This document shows positions 31,251-38,557 of a stretch of DNA of 43,015 nucleotides, piece by piece; position 1 is the first letter of the stretch, and every line of letters starts with the position of its first letter. A program made the translations under genes and the position numbers. The DNA comes from a bacterium. Its GTDB lineage: Bacteria; Lindowbacteria; 2-12-FULL-62-27. The notes under the pieces are model-generated. The model was not told the DNA's origin and made no database searches. It saw only the letters and a list, made by a program, of their open reading frames with translations. Location: contig JACQOF010000006.1 of assembly GCA_016202645.1 (NCBI GenBank), positions 1 to 43,015 on the forward strand. The letters run 5' to 3'.

Positions 31251-33248
31251 ATGACCGCGGCGCACTTCGAATTCCTCAGCGACTGGCGGACCATCGGCCT
31301 CGCGCTTCTGGTTCTCGCTTCGCTGTTGGCCCTCGCCGCCGGATTCGTCTACCCGGGACGGTTCAAAACGGGGCTGACGGCCCTGCGTCTGGCGGTCCTG
31401 ATCTGTTTTTTTCTCGCCATTGCGTCCTTCACGGTCGTGATGACGCGGCCCTCCGGCGAATCGGACGTGCTGTACGTCCTCATGGACCGGTCGGTCAGCA
31501 TGGACCGGAAGGAGGAGGGATCCCAGCCGGAAAAATCCCGCGCGGACCGGGCGTTGGAGGCGCTTGACGGCCTTGCGGAATTTTTCCGGAAAGAAAGCCG
31601 TGACGTCCATCCGATCTATTTCGCGGCCGCGGCCTCCGAGTCGCCCCGCCAGGTGGGGGACCGGCGGATGACGCAGTACGCGCCCGCCCTCGCGCTCCTG
31701 CTCGAAAAAATATCGGCCGGACCTTCCCGGAAAGCGCGCGCGGTGATGATTTCAGACGGCGCCGCGTCGGACGAACCGGGCATCGATCCGCATCTGTCCG
31801 CGCTGGTGACCCGCGGCGTTTCCGTGTCGGTCTATCCCGTGGGCGCAAGGCCCGAGGACTGGGATGAGGAATCTCAGCCGGGAAATCAGCCGCCCCGGCT
31901 GTTTTTCAGGGTTCCGCCGCCCGCAACCGCCACCGTCGGCGAAAGCATCCCGCTGGATCTCGGATACATCTCGTCCGCCGCGTCGAGCCTGACGGTCTTT
32001 GACGGATCGGCGGTACTCCTTCAGCGAAAAATCCCCGGCCGCGGCGGTCCGCCCGACCTGCCGTCGTCCCTGAGTATTTCTTCACCGGGTCTGAAAACAA
32101 TCCGGGTTGAGGCGAAAAATTCCGCGGGCAAGTCGGAACTCCGGTTTCGGATCAAGATCCTGCCGCGCCTGGCCTTCGAACTGCGCGGCCGCCCATCCTG
32201 GGACGCCCGATTGTTTCTGACGTCGGCCGGCAGCCGCCCGCAGATATCCGTCCGGGGCGGGTGGGGCGCGGAAAAGGCGTCTCCGAAATCCGACCCCTCT
32301 CCGGAACATCCAGTCCTCTACGTCCTGTTTGATCCGGGACAGGACCTCGCCGTGCCGGAGCGCGCGCCGGCGGTCTACTGGCCGCAGATGGAACCGGCGC
32401 GGATGGACCGCCAAACCCGCGGGATCCGCTGGCTGGGCAGGCAGACGGGATCGTTTCTTCCGGCTTTTCTCTCCGAAGATCCCCGCGCGTCTTCCCGGAT
32501 GCAGCCTCTGACGGCCCGGCAAAAAATTTCTCTGGACCTGGGCTGGAAAGTCCTGGAACGCTACACGGATGGCGAGGTCTTCCTGGCCGAGCGGGATGAC
32601 ACGCAGGCGCCGCCGGCTTTTCTGGTCAACGGGGAGGGTCTCTGGCGCTGGCGCCTGAATCCCCAGCTCATGAATGCGCCCTATTCGCGCGTCCTCGAAC
32701 GCATGATTGCCTGGGGATGGAAGTCGACTTCGCCGCCTGTCGAATTGTTCGCTCTTCAGGAAATCGGGCAGATCGGCGCTGGTCTCGACATCGTTGCGCT
32801 CTTTTCCGCTCCGCCGAATGGCGTGCCCCCCTTGGAAATTCTCAGGCCGGACGGCTCGCGACAGACCGTTTACGGCGCCGGCGCCGCCGCCGCCCGGTAT
32901 TCGTTCGTTCCGTCTCTCGAAGGTTCGTACCGGGCGGTGATCCGTTCGCAAGGCGCACCTACCAGCCTGACCTTCCAGGTTTCCGATATTCCATTTGATA
33001 TCGCGCATCCGGAAGCCCGGCCGGACACCCTGCGCCGGATCGCCGCGCGGACCGGCGGCGTTGTTTTGCGGGACCGCCCCCATCAGCCGCTTGAAGCATC
33101 CCTGGGCCATGCGCTCGCCTTGCCGGAAAATGTCTCGCCGAGTTTCGAGGAACATCGCGTCACCCTGTCCCGCACGCCGCTGTTCTTTGTCATCCTCGCC
33201 CTGCTCATGTGCGTTCTCTGGACCCTGGAATCCCGTTGGCTCCGCTGA
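31251..33248 (+). CDS. VWA-domain membrane protein of the Bat-type operon
   Basis: A 665-residue protein. Two N-terminal helices (14-32, 42-64) precede a VWA domain with the MIDAS motif DRSVS (79-83) in YVLMDRSVSMD. A long extracytoplasmic region follows, and a final helix lies near 640-660 (LFFVILALLMCVLWTL). The C-terminal part resembles glutamine-amidotransferase-like proteins that often occur in DUF4159/DUF58 operons, though no catalytic triad was recognised. It starts one base after the BatA gene and overlaps or abuts the DUF4159 gene, so the operon is translated as one unit. Confidence 0.88.
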   Translation: MTAAHFEFLSDWRTIGLALLVLASLLALAAGFVYPGRFKTGLTALRLAVLICFFLAIASFTVVMTRPSGESDVLYVLMDRSVSMDRKEEGSQPEKSRADRALEALDGLAEFFRKESRDVHPIYFAAAASESPRQVGDRRMTQYAPALALLLEKISAGPSRKARAVMISDGAASDEPGIDPHLSALVTRGVSVSVYPVGARPEDWDEESQPGNQPPRLFFRVPPPATATVGESIPLDLGYISSAASSLTVFDGSAVLLQRKIPGRGGPPDLPSSLSISSPGLKTIRVEAKNSAGKSELRFRIKILPRLAFELRGRPSWDARLFLTSAGSRPQISVRGGWGAEKASPKSDPSPEHPVLYVLFDPGQDLAVPERAPAVYWPQMEPARMDRQTRGIRWLGRQTGSFLPAFLSEDPRASSRMQPLTARQKISLDLGWKVLERYTDGEVFLAERDDTQAPPAFLVNGEGLWRWRLNPQLMNAPYSRVLERMIAWGWKSTSPPVELFALQEIGQIGAGLDIVALFSAPPNGVPPLEILRPDGSRQTVYGAGAAAARYSFVPSLEGSYRAVIRSQGAPTSLTFQVSDIPFDIAHPEARPDTLRRIAARTGGVVLRDRPHQPLEASLGHALALPENVSPSFEEHRVTLSRTPLFFVILALLMCVLWTLESRWLR

Positions 33249-33901
33249 CAAGGTTCTGGGCGTTGGTTTTGCTGTCGATCCCGGCGGGTCTCTCCGCCGC
33301 GGCCTCCGAACTGCCGGGCTTCGCGCGAGTCTCCTACGGCGGGGGCGGCGACTGGTACAACGACCCGGGGATTTTGCAGAATCTCCATCGGTACGCCCAG
33401 AAACGGACGGGGTTCCCGTTCGACATTCAGGAACCGGTCGTTCGGCTGACCGACCCGGACCTGGCCGAGCACCCGTTTTTATATCTCACGGGTCACGGGG
33501 ACGTCCGTTTCTCGGACGAGGAGATATCCCGGCTCAGGGCATTCCTGCTCGGCGGCGGCTTCCTCTACGCGGACGACGATTTCGGAATGGATGAATCCTT
33601 CCGGCGGGAAATGAAAAAAGTCTTCCCGGAAAAATCTTTCGTCGAACTGCCGAAATCCCACAAGCTTTTCTCAGCCTGGTTCGATTTCCCGGACGGCGCC
33701 CCAAAAATCCACAAACATCATAGCGGCCCCCCGAGAGTCCTGGCTCTCATGGAAGGCCCGCGGATCCTCGCGCTCTACACCTTCGACACCAACATCAGCG
33801 ACGGCTGGGCCGACCCGGAAGTCCACCAGGATCCCCCGGCGGCCAGGGAGGCGGCGCTGAAGTTCGGGGTGAATATTCTGATGTTGCCTTTTTTGGAGTA
33901 G
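33236..33901 (+). CDS. Exported DUF4159 protein
   Basis: About 221 residues. A signal peptide (LTRFWALVLLSIPAGLSAAASE) precedes a DUF4159 domain: FARVSYGGGGDWYNDPGILQNL, FLYLTGHGDVRFSDEEISRLRAFLLGGGFLYADD, then HKLFSAWFDFP. DUF4159 proteins are usually encoded with MoxR, DUF58 and BatA-type genes, as here. Their function is not established. TTG 33236 gives a normal signal peptide and overlaps the VWA gene by 13 bases; GTG 33209 is an alternative with a longer N-terminus. A family A repeat begins right after the stop codon. Confidence 0.88.
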   Translation: MAPLTRFWALVLLSIPAGLSAAASELPGFARVSYGGGGDWYNDPGILQNLHRYAQKRTGFPFDIQEPVVRLTDPDLAEHPFLYLTGHGDVRFSDEEISRLRAFLLGGGFLYADDDFGMDESFRREMKKVFPEKSFVELPKSHKLFSAWFDFPDGAPKIHKHHSGPPRVLALMEGPRILALYTFDTNISDGWADPEVHQDPPAAREAALKFGVNILMLPFLE

Positions 33902-34001
33902 ACAACGGTCCTCTCCGTCATTCCCGCGAACGCGGGAATCCAGATGATCGCTGGGCGGACTGGATTCCCGCTTTCGCGGGAATGACGACCTGAACAGTTG
34001 C
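33902..34001. repeat. Family A palindromic element, copy 4
   Basis: Begins at the first base after the DUF4159 stop. Left arm CCGTCATTCCCGCGAACGCG, right arm CCGCTTTCGCGGGAATGACG, outer right end CCTGAACAGTTGC. It lies between the convergent ends of the Bat-type and Mla operons. The following 34005-34045 holds five irregular TTGA iterations and no gene. Confidence 0.88.
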
Positions 34002-34055
34002 GAAAACTTGAGCATTGAAAATTGAGTGTTGATTATTGAGCCTTCCCACCCCCGC

Positions 34056-34850
34056 TCACTTCTCCCCTTTGCTCTTCCGGATCAGCTTCCACGGATGACG
34101 CCGCACGTCGGAGGAAAGGGCCTTGAGGTTGTCGCTTGTCGTGTTCAGGTTCTTCACCATCTCGTGGATCTCTGGTCGATTCTCCGCAGTCATCCCCTTG
34201 AGGTTCTCGGCCAGGGCTTCGATGTCGCCCGCCGCCGCCTCGATCTTTTTCAACAGACCCGGTAGATGGTCCGAACTTTTCGCGGCGTTCGACAGAATCC
34301 GCTCAAGATCGTCCCCGTGCTCGGCCGACAGGCGGCGCAGAGTCGAGGTCACTTCGTTCATGTCCTCAGTCAGTTTCAGGACGTTCGCCGCGACCTGCCG
34401 GATGTTGCCAGAGGTCTTGTCGTCCAAAAGAGAGCCGACCTGATCGAATATCTGCGACAGGAGGATCGGGTCGGACCCCCGGAGGACGTCGCCATCCGGA
34501 AGGGGCTCTCCCGCCGCCGGCAGAATCTCCACGACTTTCTCGCCCATCATGCCCATCGACGCGATCAACACCTCCGCGCCGCGGCTCACCGGAAGATCCT
34601 TCGGGACCGTCAGCGTCGCCCGGAGCCGGACGGGCGTCCCGGGAAGAATCTGGACCGATTCGACCTTGCCGACCCTGTACCCCGCATACTGAACGGGCGC
34701 GTCTGGCCCGAGCCCGTCGACGTATCCAAATTCAACCAGAACTTCCCGGGTCGGGCCGGTGAATTGTCCGATTGAGAAAACAAACACGGCAAATATCACA
34801 ATCCCTGCCGCCGCAAAAATGCCCGCCGTCAGTTCCTTTCGTTCGTTCAT
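34056..34850 (-). CDS. mlaD: MlaD-type MCE-domain protein
   Basis: A 264-residue protein. One N-terminal transmembrane helix (about 9-28, TAGIFAAAGIVIFAVFVFSIG) precedes an MCE domain (about 35-115, with YAGYRVGKVESVQILPG and LIASMGMMGEKVVEI). A long alpha-helical coiled tail follows (about 130-250). MCE proteins form hexameric rings in the periplasm that carry phospholipids between membranes. GGGGAGG precedes ATG 34850. It follows mlaF by 16 bases, and mlaE/mlaF complete the ABC transporter. MlaC and MlaA homologues are not in the window. Confidence 0.92.
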   Translation of the reverse strand: MNERKELTAGIFAAAGIVIFAVFVFSIGQFTGPTREVLVEFGYVDGLGPDAPVQYAGYRVGKVESVQILPGTPVRLRATLTVPKDLPVSRGAEVLIASMGMMGEKVVEILPAAGEPLPDGDVLRGSDPILLSQIFDQVGSLLDDKTSGNIRQVAANVLKLTEDMNEVTSTLRRLSAEHGDDLERILSNAAKSSDHLPGLLKKIEAAAGDIEALAENLKGMTAENRPEIHEMVKNLNTTSDNLKALSSDVRRHPWKLIRKSKGEK

Positions 34851-34866
34851 ATGCGCCTCCCCGTTA

Positions 34867-35658
34867 TTATTCCGCCCCCATCATGCTCTTCAAATATTCG
34901 TCCCGGTGCCGTCTCAGCGGGATGGGACCGTCCGGCTGGCCGTCGATGAATTGCCGGATCAGCGGGTCCCTTGACGCCCGGAAGTCGCCCGGTTTCCCCT
35001 CCGCAACCACGACGCCCTCGTGAAGCAGGATCATGCGGTCGGCGACGGTGAACGCGCTTTTCATTTCGTGCGTCACCAGGATCGTTGTGATCTTCGTCTT
35101 CTTCGTCAGATCCAGAATGAGCTGATCGATCGCCGCCGACATGACCGGGTCAAGACCGGCCGACGGCTCGTCCATGAACAACACCTCGGGGTCCAGGGCC
35201 ATCGCCCGGGCCAGCGCCACGCGCTTGGCCATCCCGCCGCTGATTTGCGAGGGCTTTAAATCCCCGAATCCCGTCAGTCCGACCATGTCGAGCTTCATCT
35301 TCACCATGATGTCGATCACTTTTTCCCCGAGATCCGCGTGTTCGCGGATCGGAAACGCGACGTTCTGGCCGACCGTGAGGGACCCGAATAGCGCCCCGCC
35401 CTGAAAACAAAATCCCCAGCGTTTCCGCAGCCGGTCCAGCTCCGCCTCCGACATTCGGGCGATGTCCTCCCCGTCATACCTCACGGACCCCGCGGTCGGC
35501 CGCTCGATTCCGGACAGCACCCGCAGGAGCGTCGATTTCCCGCACCCGCTTCCGCCCATGATCACCACGGTCTCGCCGGTCTCGATGGTGAACGTCACGC
35601 CCTTGAGAACACACCGCGGGCCGTAGCGCTGTTCGACTCCGCCAACTTCAATTTTCAT
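34867..35658 (-). CDS. mlaF: MlaF-type ABC transporter ATPase
   Basis: A 263-residue ABC ATPase. Walker A is GGSGCGKST, the Q-loop region is FCFQGGALFGSLTVGQNVAFP, the signature is ISGGMAKR, Walker B is VLFMDEPSAGLDP, and the switch His is in TILVTHEMKSA. The ALFGSLTV and GGMAKRVALARA segments are typical of the Mla/Ttg2A group. It powers phospholipid transport with MlaE and MlaD. Its ATG overlaps the mlaE stop by four bases. The C-terminal tail is short, about where MlaF contacts its STAS-domain partner MlaB in E. coli. Confidence 0.95.
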   Translation of the reverse strand: MKIEVGGVEQRYGPRCVLKGVTFTIETGETVVIMGGSGCGKSTLLRVLSGIERPTAGSVRYDGEDIARMSEAELDRLRKRWGFCFQGGALFGSLTVGQNVAFPIREHADLGEKVIDIMVKMKLDMVGLTGFGDLKPSQISGGMAKRVALARAMALDPEVLFMDEPSAGLDPVMSAAIDQLILDLTKKTKITTILVTHEMKSAFTVADRMILLHEGVVVAEGKPGDFRASRDPLIRQFIDGQPDGPIPLRRHRDEYLKSMMGAE

Positions 35659-36428
35659 ATCGCGAAATAAAACAAAGCCGTAAAGAGCAAATCCGCGACG
35701 ATGATCGCCACGATCGACATGACCACCGTCTCGGTCGTCGCGGTACCGACGCCCACGGCGCCGCCCCGGACGTAGTAGCCCTTATAGCAGGCGATGAGCC
35801 CGATCAAAATCGCGAAGATGATGCTCTTGGCGAACCCCGTCAGAAAATCCTTCATCACGAGGCCTTCGACGGCCACTTTGTAGAAAAGCTCCGGCGGAAG
35901 ATGCAGATACCCCCAGCCAATCACAAGTCCCCCCGCGATCGCCACGGAATCGCCGATGAGGGTCAGGATCGGGAGCGCGATGATGAGGCCGGCGACGCGG
36001 GGGACGAGAAGGATCCGGACGGGATTCAACGCCATGGTCCGAAGCGCCGTGATTTCCTCCGAAACGGCCATCGTCCCCAGCTCCGCCGCGACGCCGGCGC
36101 CGACCCGGCCCGATACCAGAATCGCCGTGATGAGCGGTCCGAGTTCGCGGACGACCGAGACCGACACAAGCGACGCGACGTAGAGCGTGGCGCCGAACTT
36201 GGCAAGCTGGTAGGCCGTCTGCATCGCCAGGATCATGCCGACGAAACCGCAGATGAGAACGACGATCGGCACGGATCCGACTCCCATCCGGTGGATGAAC
36301 CAGACGATCTCGGCGCCCTTTGGAAATTTCCCCCGAAGGGACTGCAGGAGCCCCCGTTCGACAATGTCTCCGGAAAGCAGACAAAACCGGCCGAACCGCT
36401 CCAGGCTGTCGGCGAGCCTACTCGACAA
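35655..36428 (-). CDS. mlaE: MlaE-type ABC transporter permease
   Basis: A 257-residue permease of the MlaE family with five to six hydrophobic segments. It contains the conserved MGVGSVPIVVLICGFVGMILAMQTAYQL region, RELGPLITAILVSGRVGAGVAAELGTM, and a late GLIACYKGYYVRGGAVGVGTATTE motif. It forms the membrane channel of the Mla complex. TTG 36428 overlaps the STAS gene by 11 bases, so its translation should depend on that gene. Confidence 0.95.
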   Translation of the reverse strand: MSSRLADSLERFGRFCLLSGDIVERGLLQSLRGKFPKGAEIVWFIHRMGVGSVPIVVLICGFVGMILAMQTAYQLAKFGATLYVASLVSVSVVRELGPLITAILVSGRVGAGVAAELGTMAVSEEITALRTMALNPVRILLVPRVAGLIIALPILTLIGDSVAIAGGLVIGWGYLHLPPELFYKVAVEGLVMKDFLTGFAKSIIFAILIGLIACYKGYYVRGGAVGVGTATTETVVMSIVAIIVADLLFTALFYFAI

Positions 36429-36729
36429 TTTCGAACACCTCCATCAAGTGCGCTATCTCGAAAACCGCCTTCACCTGCGGCGTCATGGCCTTCAGCACGA
36501 GCCGGCCCTTGGTCTTGTTCAATATCTGGAGCATCTCCACCAGCGTGGCGATCCCGGATGAGTCCATGTACGCGACGCCGGCGAGGTTCACCGTGACGGT
36601 CTTCAGGCCCTGGGCGGATGCGGACTTGAACAAGTCCCGAAGTTTCGGCGATGTGTTCATGTCGACTTCTCCCGCGACATGGATGACCGCCTCGCCCGGA
36701 GACAGGACTTCGCTTTTGAGATCCAACAT
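36418..36729 (-). CDS. STAS-domain protein (anti-anti-sigma factor or MlaB-like)
   Basis: A 103-residue single STAS domain. It has the VAYMDSSGIATLVEML loop, whose serine is the residue phosphorylated in SpoIIAA/RsbV-type proteins. It sits between a gene encoding a phosphatase/kinase fusion (upstream) and mlaE, which it overlaps. It could be an anti-sigma antagonist switched by the upstream protein, the MlaB partner of the Mla ATPase, or both. ATG 36729 lies at the edge of a family A element, and the only ribosome-binding site (GGAGAGG, 11 bases upstream) belongs to that element. Confidence 0.88.
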   Translation of the reverse strand: MLDLKSEVLSPGEAVIHVAGEVDMNTSPKLRDLFKSASAQGLKTVTVNLAGVAYMDSSGIATLVEMLQILNKTKGRLVLKAMTPQVKAVFEIAHLMEVFEIVE

Positions 36730-36835
36730 GACTATTCAGACCTCTCCGTCATGCCCGCGAAGGCGGGCAACCAGACACCCACCAAGCAGACTGGATTCCC
36801 GCTTTCGCGGGAATGACGGCCTGAATCGTTACGAT
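36730..36835. repeat. Family A palindromic element, copy 5, filling an operon gap
   Basis: It occupies essentially the whole interval between the SpoIIE-type gene stop (36836) and the STAS ATG (36729). Arms are CCGTCATGCCCGCGAAGGCG and CCGCTTTCGCGGGAATGACG; the outer right end is CCTGAATCGTTAC. On the minus strand it reads GGAGAGG-TCTGAATAGTC-ATG, so it supplies the STAS ribosome-binding site. Confidence 0.9.
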
Positions 36836-38497
36836 CTAACACTCCAACCGCCGCCTGAGAACCAGCCGGTTGCCGTCCGGCACGGATGGATCGTATCGGA
36901 ACTCCTCGAAAATTTTCCGGATGAAGTGGACCCCAAGACCACCCGGCCGCACGTCTTCAAGCGCCCGGCCGGCGACGCGGGCGGGGTCGACCTTCGGGCC
37001 GTAGTCCCGGACGACGGTTTCAAAACCGTCCGGCGAGGCCTCCATCGTGATTTCAATTTCCCGCGTCTGGTCGTTCTTGTACGTGTGGCGGATCACGTTG
37101 CTTACCGCCTCCGACAGCGCCACCTGGATTTCCGTGAGAATCTTGGGGTCGACGCCGGTCAGCACCCTTGCCGCGGCGTTCCGGACCAGGGCGAGATAGG
37201 CGGGGTGGGATGTCATTTCAAAGCTGAGGCGGGAAACGCCGGCCATGTTTCCGAAGCCCACGGCGGTCGTGTCGTCCACGGGATCGGACTCTCCGCCGAA
37301 GCGGTCGAGATCGAGATAGATTTTTTCGAGAAGAAGCGCCGGCGGCAGATCGTTTTTGGAGAGCAGGGCTTCAAACCGGCCCATCCCGTAAAGTTCTCCG
37401 GCGGAATTTCTGGCCTCCGTCACGCCGTCCGTCACCGCCAGCACCCGGGACCCCGGCGGGAGGTCGACCCGGTGCGAGACAAACACGCGGTCCGGCAGGA
37501 TGCCGAGCGGCGGATTCTTGTCGCGGCTCACGCTCTGCCAGCGGCCGTCCTTGTACAGAAGATACGGCAGGTGCCCCGCGTTCGCCACCGTCATTTTCCG
37601 TCCGGTCGATTCGATCAGAAACAGAATCATCGTCACGAACATCCCCCGGGTCGACTGCTCCGCCAGGTGGCGGTTCACCGCTCCCAGCGCCGCCTCCGGC
37701 CGGCGGTCGTGCTTGAGACTGCCCCGGATTTCCGTGACCAACCGGCACATGTAGAGCGCCGCGGGAAGTCCCTTGCCGGAGACGTCGCCGATCAGGACGG
37801 CAACGCGGCCGTCCGGCGTGCGGAAGGCGTCGTAAAAATCTCCGGAAACCTGTTGCGCCGGCGCCAGCCGCCCCGAAAATTCCGTTCCCTCCAGCGCCGG
37901 GAATTCCCTCGGCAGGTAGCTTTCCTGGACCTGCCGCGCCGCCGTGATTTCCTGGCGGATCTTTTCCTGGTCGAGAAGATGCTTGTGGAGCCGCGCGTTT
38001 TCGATTGCCACGCCGAGCGTGCCGGAAAACGCGGAGAAAAGCCCGAGGTCCTCGTCGGTGAAACTGCCGCCATCCGTCCGGTTGATGACCTGCGCCACCC
38101 CGATCAGCCGGTCCGCCCCCTCGATGGGGACGCAGAGGACGCTCCGCGTCTGAAATCCGGTCTTGCCGTCGAAATAGGCGTTGAAGCGCTTGTCCTTCCG
38201 GACGTCCTCTATCAGGAGGGGCTGGCGGTGCTTCGCGACGTGGCCGGCGATGCCTTCGCCGACACGGATGCGGTGATTTTTCAGGATGTTTTCCGCGTCC
38301 CCGAGCGCGACGGCGAACTCGAGGTATTCGCCGGTCGGATCCAGAAGCAGAATACTGCCGGTCTCGGCGTCGACGACTTCCCGCTCAAGCTCCAAACTCC
38401 GCTTCAGGACCTCGGAAATGTCCAGGCTTCCGGCCACCGTCTGGTTGATCCGGATAAGTTTCCTGAGCTTGGGCGAAATATCCGCTTGGGACATCAT
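36836..38497 (-). CDS. GAF-SpoIIE phosphatase-HATPase fusion regulator
   Basis: A 553-residue cytoplasmic partner-switching regulator. Residues about 20-165 form a GAF sensor domain. About 175-400 are a PP2C/SpoIIE phosphatase with SGDFYDAF, VLIGDVSGKGLPAALYM and VLAVTDGVTEA metal sites. About 415-550 are an RsbW-like HATPase_c domain (ALSEAVSNVIRHTY; DYGPKV; GGLGVHF). It thus carries both a phosphatase and a kinase-like module, as in HsbR-type proteins, able to reset a STAS antagonist. The STAS gene follows, separated only by a repeat. The promoter ends seven bases before ATG 38497, so the mRNA should be leaderless; an ATG follows at once as second codon. Confidence 0.92.
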   Translation of the reverse strand: MMSQADISPKLRKLIRINQTVAGSLDISEVLKRSLELEREVVDAETGSILLLDPTGEYLEFAVALGDAENILKNHRIRVGEGIAGHVAKHRQPLLIEDVRKDKRFNAYFDGKTGFQTRSVLCVPIEGADRLIGVAQVINRTDGGSFTDEDLGLFSAFSGTLGVAIENARLHKHLLDQEKIRQEITAARQVQESYLPREFPALEGTEFSGRLAPAQQVSGDFYDAFRTPDGRVAVLIGDVSGKGLPAALYMCRLVTEIRGSLKHDRRPEAALGAVNRHLAEQSTRGMFVTMILFLIESTGRKMTVANAGHLPYLLYKDGRWQSVSRDKNPPLGILPDRVFVSHRVDLPPGSRVLAVTDGVTEARNSAGELYGMGRFEALLSKNDLPPALLLEKIYLDLDRFGGESDPVDDTTAVGFGNMAGVSRLSFEMTSHPAYLALVRNAAARVLTGVDPKILTEIQVALSEAVSNVIRHTYKNDQTREIEITMEASPDGFETVVRDYGPKVDPARVAGRALEDVRPGGLGVHFIRKIFEEFRYDPSVPDGNRLVLRRRLEC

Positions 38498-38504
38498 CCC
38501 CGAA

Positions 38505-38533
38505 ACGCTACGTCAGGGCGGTTGAAGTTTCAA
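38505..38533 (-). promoter_or_regulatory. Promoter of the SpoIIE-STAS-Mla operon, leaderless
   Basis: On the minus strand TTGAAA (38533-38528), 17-nt spacer, TAGCGT (38510-38505), then seven bases to ATG 38497. Its -35 box abuts the -35 box of the divergent TPR gene. Confidence 0.7.
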
Positions 38534-38550
38534 GTTGCGTAGGATATATC
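38522..38550 (+). promoter_or_regulatory. Promoter of the TPR-NYN-GGDEF operon, leaderless
   Basis: TTGAAG (38522-38527), 17-nt spacer, TATATC (38545-38550), then seven bases to ATG 38558. The two divergent -35 boxes form the palindrome TTGAAGTTTCAA (38522-38533). Confidence 0.7.
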
Positions 38551-38557
38551 CATAGGC

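Noticed and set aside
36320-38542. 740-codon open frame on the plus strand
   Set aside because: It is antisense to mlaE, STAS and the SpoIIE regulator, has Arg/His-rich composition without domains, and runs across a repeat element. It is open because of high GC.
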